Source: Lachnospiraceae bacterium (GTDB lineage: Bacteria; Bacillota; Clostridia; Lachnospirales; Lachnospiraceae). Taken from it: a stretch of 64,000 nt of DNA. The number at the start of each line of letters is the position of its first letter. The stretch's first letter is position 1. The DNA lies in assembly GCA_022791815.1 (NCBI GenBank), contig JAAVZU010000027.1:23017-87016 (forward strand), given 5' to 3'. The translations under genes were made by a program, and so were the position numbers. This document shows, one piece after another, positions 62,587-64,000 of this stretch. Under the pieces are notes generated by a model. The model was given only the letters and a program-made list of their open reading frames with translations. It did not search any database and was not told where the DNA came from.

Positions 62587-63803
62587 GATTTTACTTGCAG
62601 CTGGTATATTCCATTTCCTTTTGCAGTGGTTTTATTAATTCTTAAATAATATGTTCCTGCTGGCCACTGTGTTCCTGATTTTCCAGATCCATTCTTATCT
62701 ATACCTGAAAATTTTAGAACCGCTTTCCCAGAAAACTTTGCACTAGAAGGCGGAATTACTTCTAATTGTAATTTCTCTTTACCAGAAGTAGAACCTGTAA
62801 AACTAATTCTTATTCTGTCACTTTCCTCTAAAGTAAACTTATACCAGTCATAATCTTTTATCTTATCACTGGTAAATATTACACCCTTCAAAGTTTCGCC
62901 GCCTATTTTTAAATTTTTAGCTTTTTTCTTTGTCTTACCGCTATTATCTGTTATCGCAGTGAATTTAGACTGAATCTTATATGTACCTTTTAAATCTGTT
63001 ACTTTGATATAGTAAGTTCCCTTAGAAACTGCAAAAATATTTTTACTCTTTGGCGTTTCTTTCTTTTTCTTTACCTTTGCAGAATTAGTTATGTAAATTC
63101 CACAATTTGCACTAATTGCTTTCTTTTTATTATTGCACAAAGTAATCTTGGGTGATCCATAGGAAAAATCGTCATAGTTCATATCAATGGTAAAAATTCC
63201 TGTTTTGGAAACATTCAATTTATAATATATAGAGGTTCCCTTTCCATTCTGATAAGAATAAACCGCCTCTTTATTTTGCAGTATACGGTTCTCACTATTA
63301 TACTCTTGAAATCTTATGAAAAAACGATACCATTCTTCTTCTATGGTCAGCTCATCAGAAACTACTATCTGAAAATAACACTTCTGTCCCTTTTCTAAAT
63401 AGAAAGAGTCAGATATTATTTCATCCTTTTTCAAGCCCATTTTATAAGACTTTTTTTTATTAAGCAGCTTTTTACACTCAGCATCCTCATAAATTGCAAC
63501 AGATATACTTCCTTTTGTAACCACAGTTCCAAGAAGTTCCATATCATAAACCACCAGACCACCATTGGTTGCTACAACAGGAAAAACAATATTTGATTTT
63601 TCCTCTTTGGCTGCCTGTATCTCATACGAGTTATTATAAACAGAAATTGCGCTTCCTGTGGTTATCATATAAGGCTGCACGGTTAAAACTTCATTATCAC
63701 TATCCTCTTTATAAACTTTTGCTGCTTTTCCTTGTACACCACTTGAAAGGCATAATATACCAGATAACATAAATGCACATAACCGAATAAAATTCTTACT
63801 CAT
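62583..63803 (-). CDS. Exported beta-sandwich protein (PPC-like domains)
   Basis: From ATG 63803 (AAGG upstream; a GTG at 63809 adds two residues) the protein has 406 residues. The signal peptide (LCAFMLSGILCLSSGVQGKA) is clear. Two or three repeated beta-sandwich units follow; typical pieces are YYKLNVSKTGIFTIDM, GTYYIKVTDLKGTYKIQ and YDWYKFTLEESDRIRISFTG with GTYYLRINKT. They resemble bacterial pre-peptidase C-terminal (PPC) domains. No catalytic domain is seen, so binding or structural function outside the cell is likely. Confidence 0.75.
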   Translation of the reverse strand: MSKNFIRLCAFMLSGILCLSSGVQGKAAKVYKEDSDNEVLTVQPYMITTGSAISVYNNSYEIQAAKEEKSNIVFPVVATNGGLVVYDMELLGTVVTKGSISVAIYEDAECKKLLNKKKSYKMGLKKDEIISDSFYLEKGQKCYFQIVVSDELTIEEEWYRFFIRFQEYNSENRILQNKEAVYSYQNGKGTSIYYKLNVSKTGIFTIDMNYDDFSYGSPKITLCNNKKKAISANCGIYITNSAKVKKKKETPKSKNIFAVSKGTYYIKVTDLKGTYKIQSKFTAITDNSGKTKKKAKNLKIGGETLKGVIFTSDKIKDYDWYKFTLEESDRIRISFTGSTSGKEKLQLEVIPPSSAKFSGKAVLKFSGIDKNGSGKSGTQWPAGTYYLRINKTTAKGNGIYQLQVKS

Positions 63804-64000
63804 AAACACCTTACCCCTTTTTCACCTTTATTCACAGCGAAACCGCCTTTTGGCAGCATATAAGTTACTATAAAAGTGCTGTGCCATCGTAAAACCTGAT
63901 ATGTATAAGCAAGGAAAACAAACTTCCAGATTGCAAATACATATCAGATGATTACGAGATCATAAAGTGGGAAATAATTTTCCGCATTTATACTAGTATA
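63804..64000. other. Gene-free end of window
   Basis: AT-rich, no open frame of note and no clear hairpin. It presumably holds the promoter of the exported protein gene. Confidence 0.5.

Overview
The window comes from a low-GC, Gram-positive, anaerobic Firmicute, most likely a Lachnospiraceae-type Clostridium relative. The evidence is the AT-rich DNA, purine-rich ribosome binding sites of the GGAGG type, a CspB-like S8 protease, FeoA/FeoA/FeoB with a FeoB-associated Cys-rich peptide, tandem large serine recombinases, and the rsfS-yqeK-nadD-yhbY block. I saw no rRNA, tRNA or CRISPR array. Most genes lie on the minus strand.

Layout. 1-3.4 kb: a truncated membrane glycosyltransferase, a PqqD-like peptide with a CheY-like receiver, hisC and a small zinc-ribbon protein. 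3.6-8.7 kb: trio A, three tandem large serine recombinases plus a small mobile-element-type protein. 9.0-18.0 kb: an eight-gene chemotaxis/signalling operon (PAS histidine kinase, receiver-HD protein, CheR, CheB, CheY-like, CheA, CheW, MCP). 18.8-28.6 kb: an S8 protease gene cut in two by an insertion of about 8.06 kb. 28.8-33.8 kb: a HAD phosphatase, the feo iron operon and its divergent DtxR-like regulator with three matching inverted repeats between them. 34-41.8 kb: an SbcCD/YhaNO-like pair, a decayed MCP, rsfS, yqeK, nadD, yhbY and a glycosyltransferase. 42-49.7 kb: a Wzy-like polymerase, a Zn/Cd P-type ATPase with a separate HMA protein, a hydrolase and exported proteins. 49.8-55.4 kb: enolase, a secreted nuclease, two DUF4230-like proteins and a decayed AAA/PD-(D/E)XK gene. 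55.7-64 kb: an AbrB-like regulator, an EamA transporter, a GH13 enzyme, thiamine pyrophosphokinase, a DUF815-like ATPase, an Hpt protein, a CorA-like transporter and an exported beta-sandwich protein.

Central observation. The protease gene is broken exactly after the codons of its catalytic Asp motif DTG (5' part ends near 28221, 3' part resumes near 20162). The insert carries a hypoxanthine-DNA-glycosylase-like gene, an FMN riboswitch with terminator, the complete riboflavin operon ribD-ribE-ribBA-ribH, and a second recombinase trio (trio B) whose last gene stops about 20 bp from the junction. Both junctions share a run of G residues. Joining them at this run restores an uninterrupted protease frame of about 557 codons and yields a nearly symmetric element-end sequence. 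This looks like a site-specific integrative element carrying a vitamin pathway, possibly excisable. The two trios match gene by gene, which suggests a conserved three-recombinase module. A shared octamer next to the start of the chemotaxis operon raises the weaker possibility that trio A similarly carries that operon.

The window also holds several families of short dispersed intergenic inverted repeats, present inside and outside the riboflavin element.
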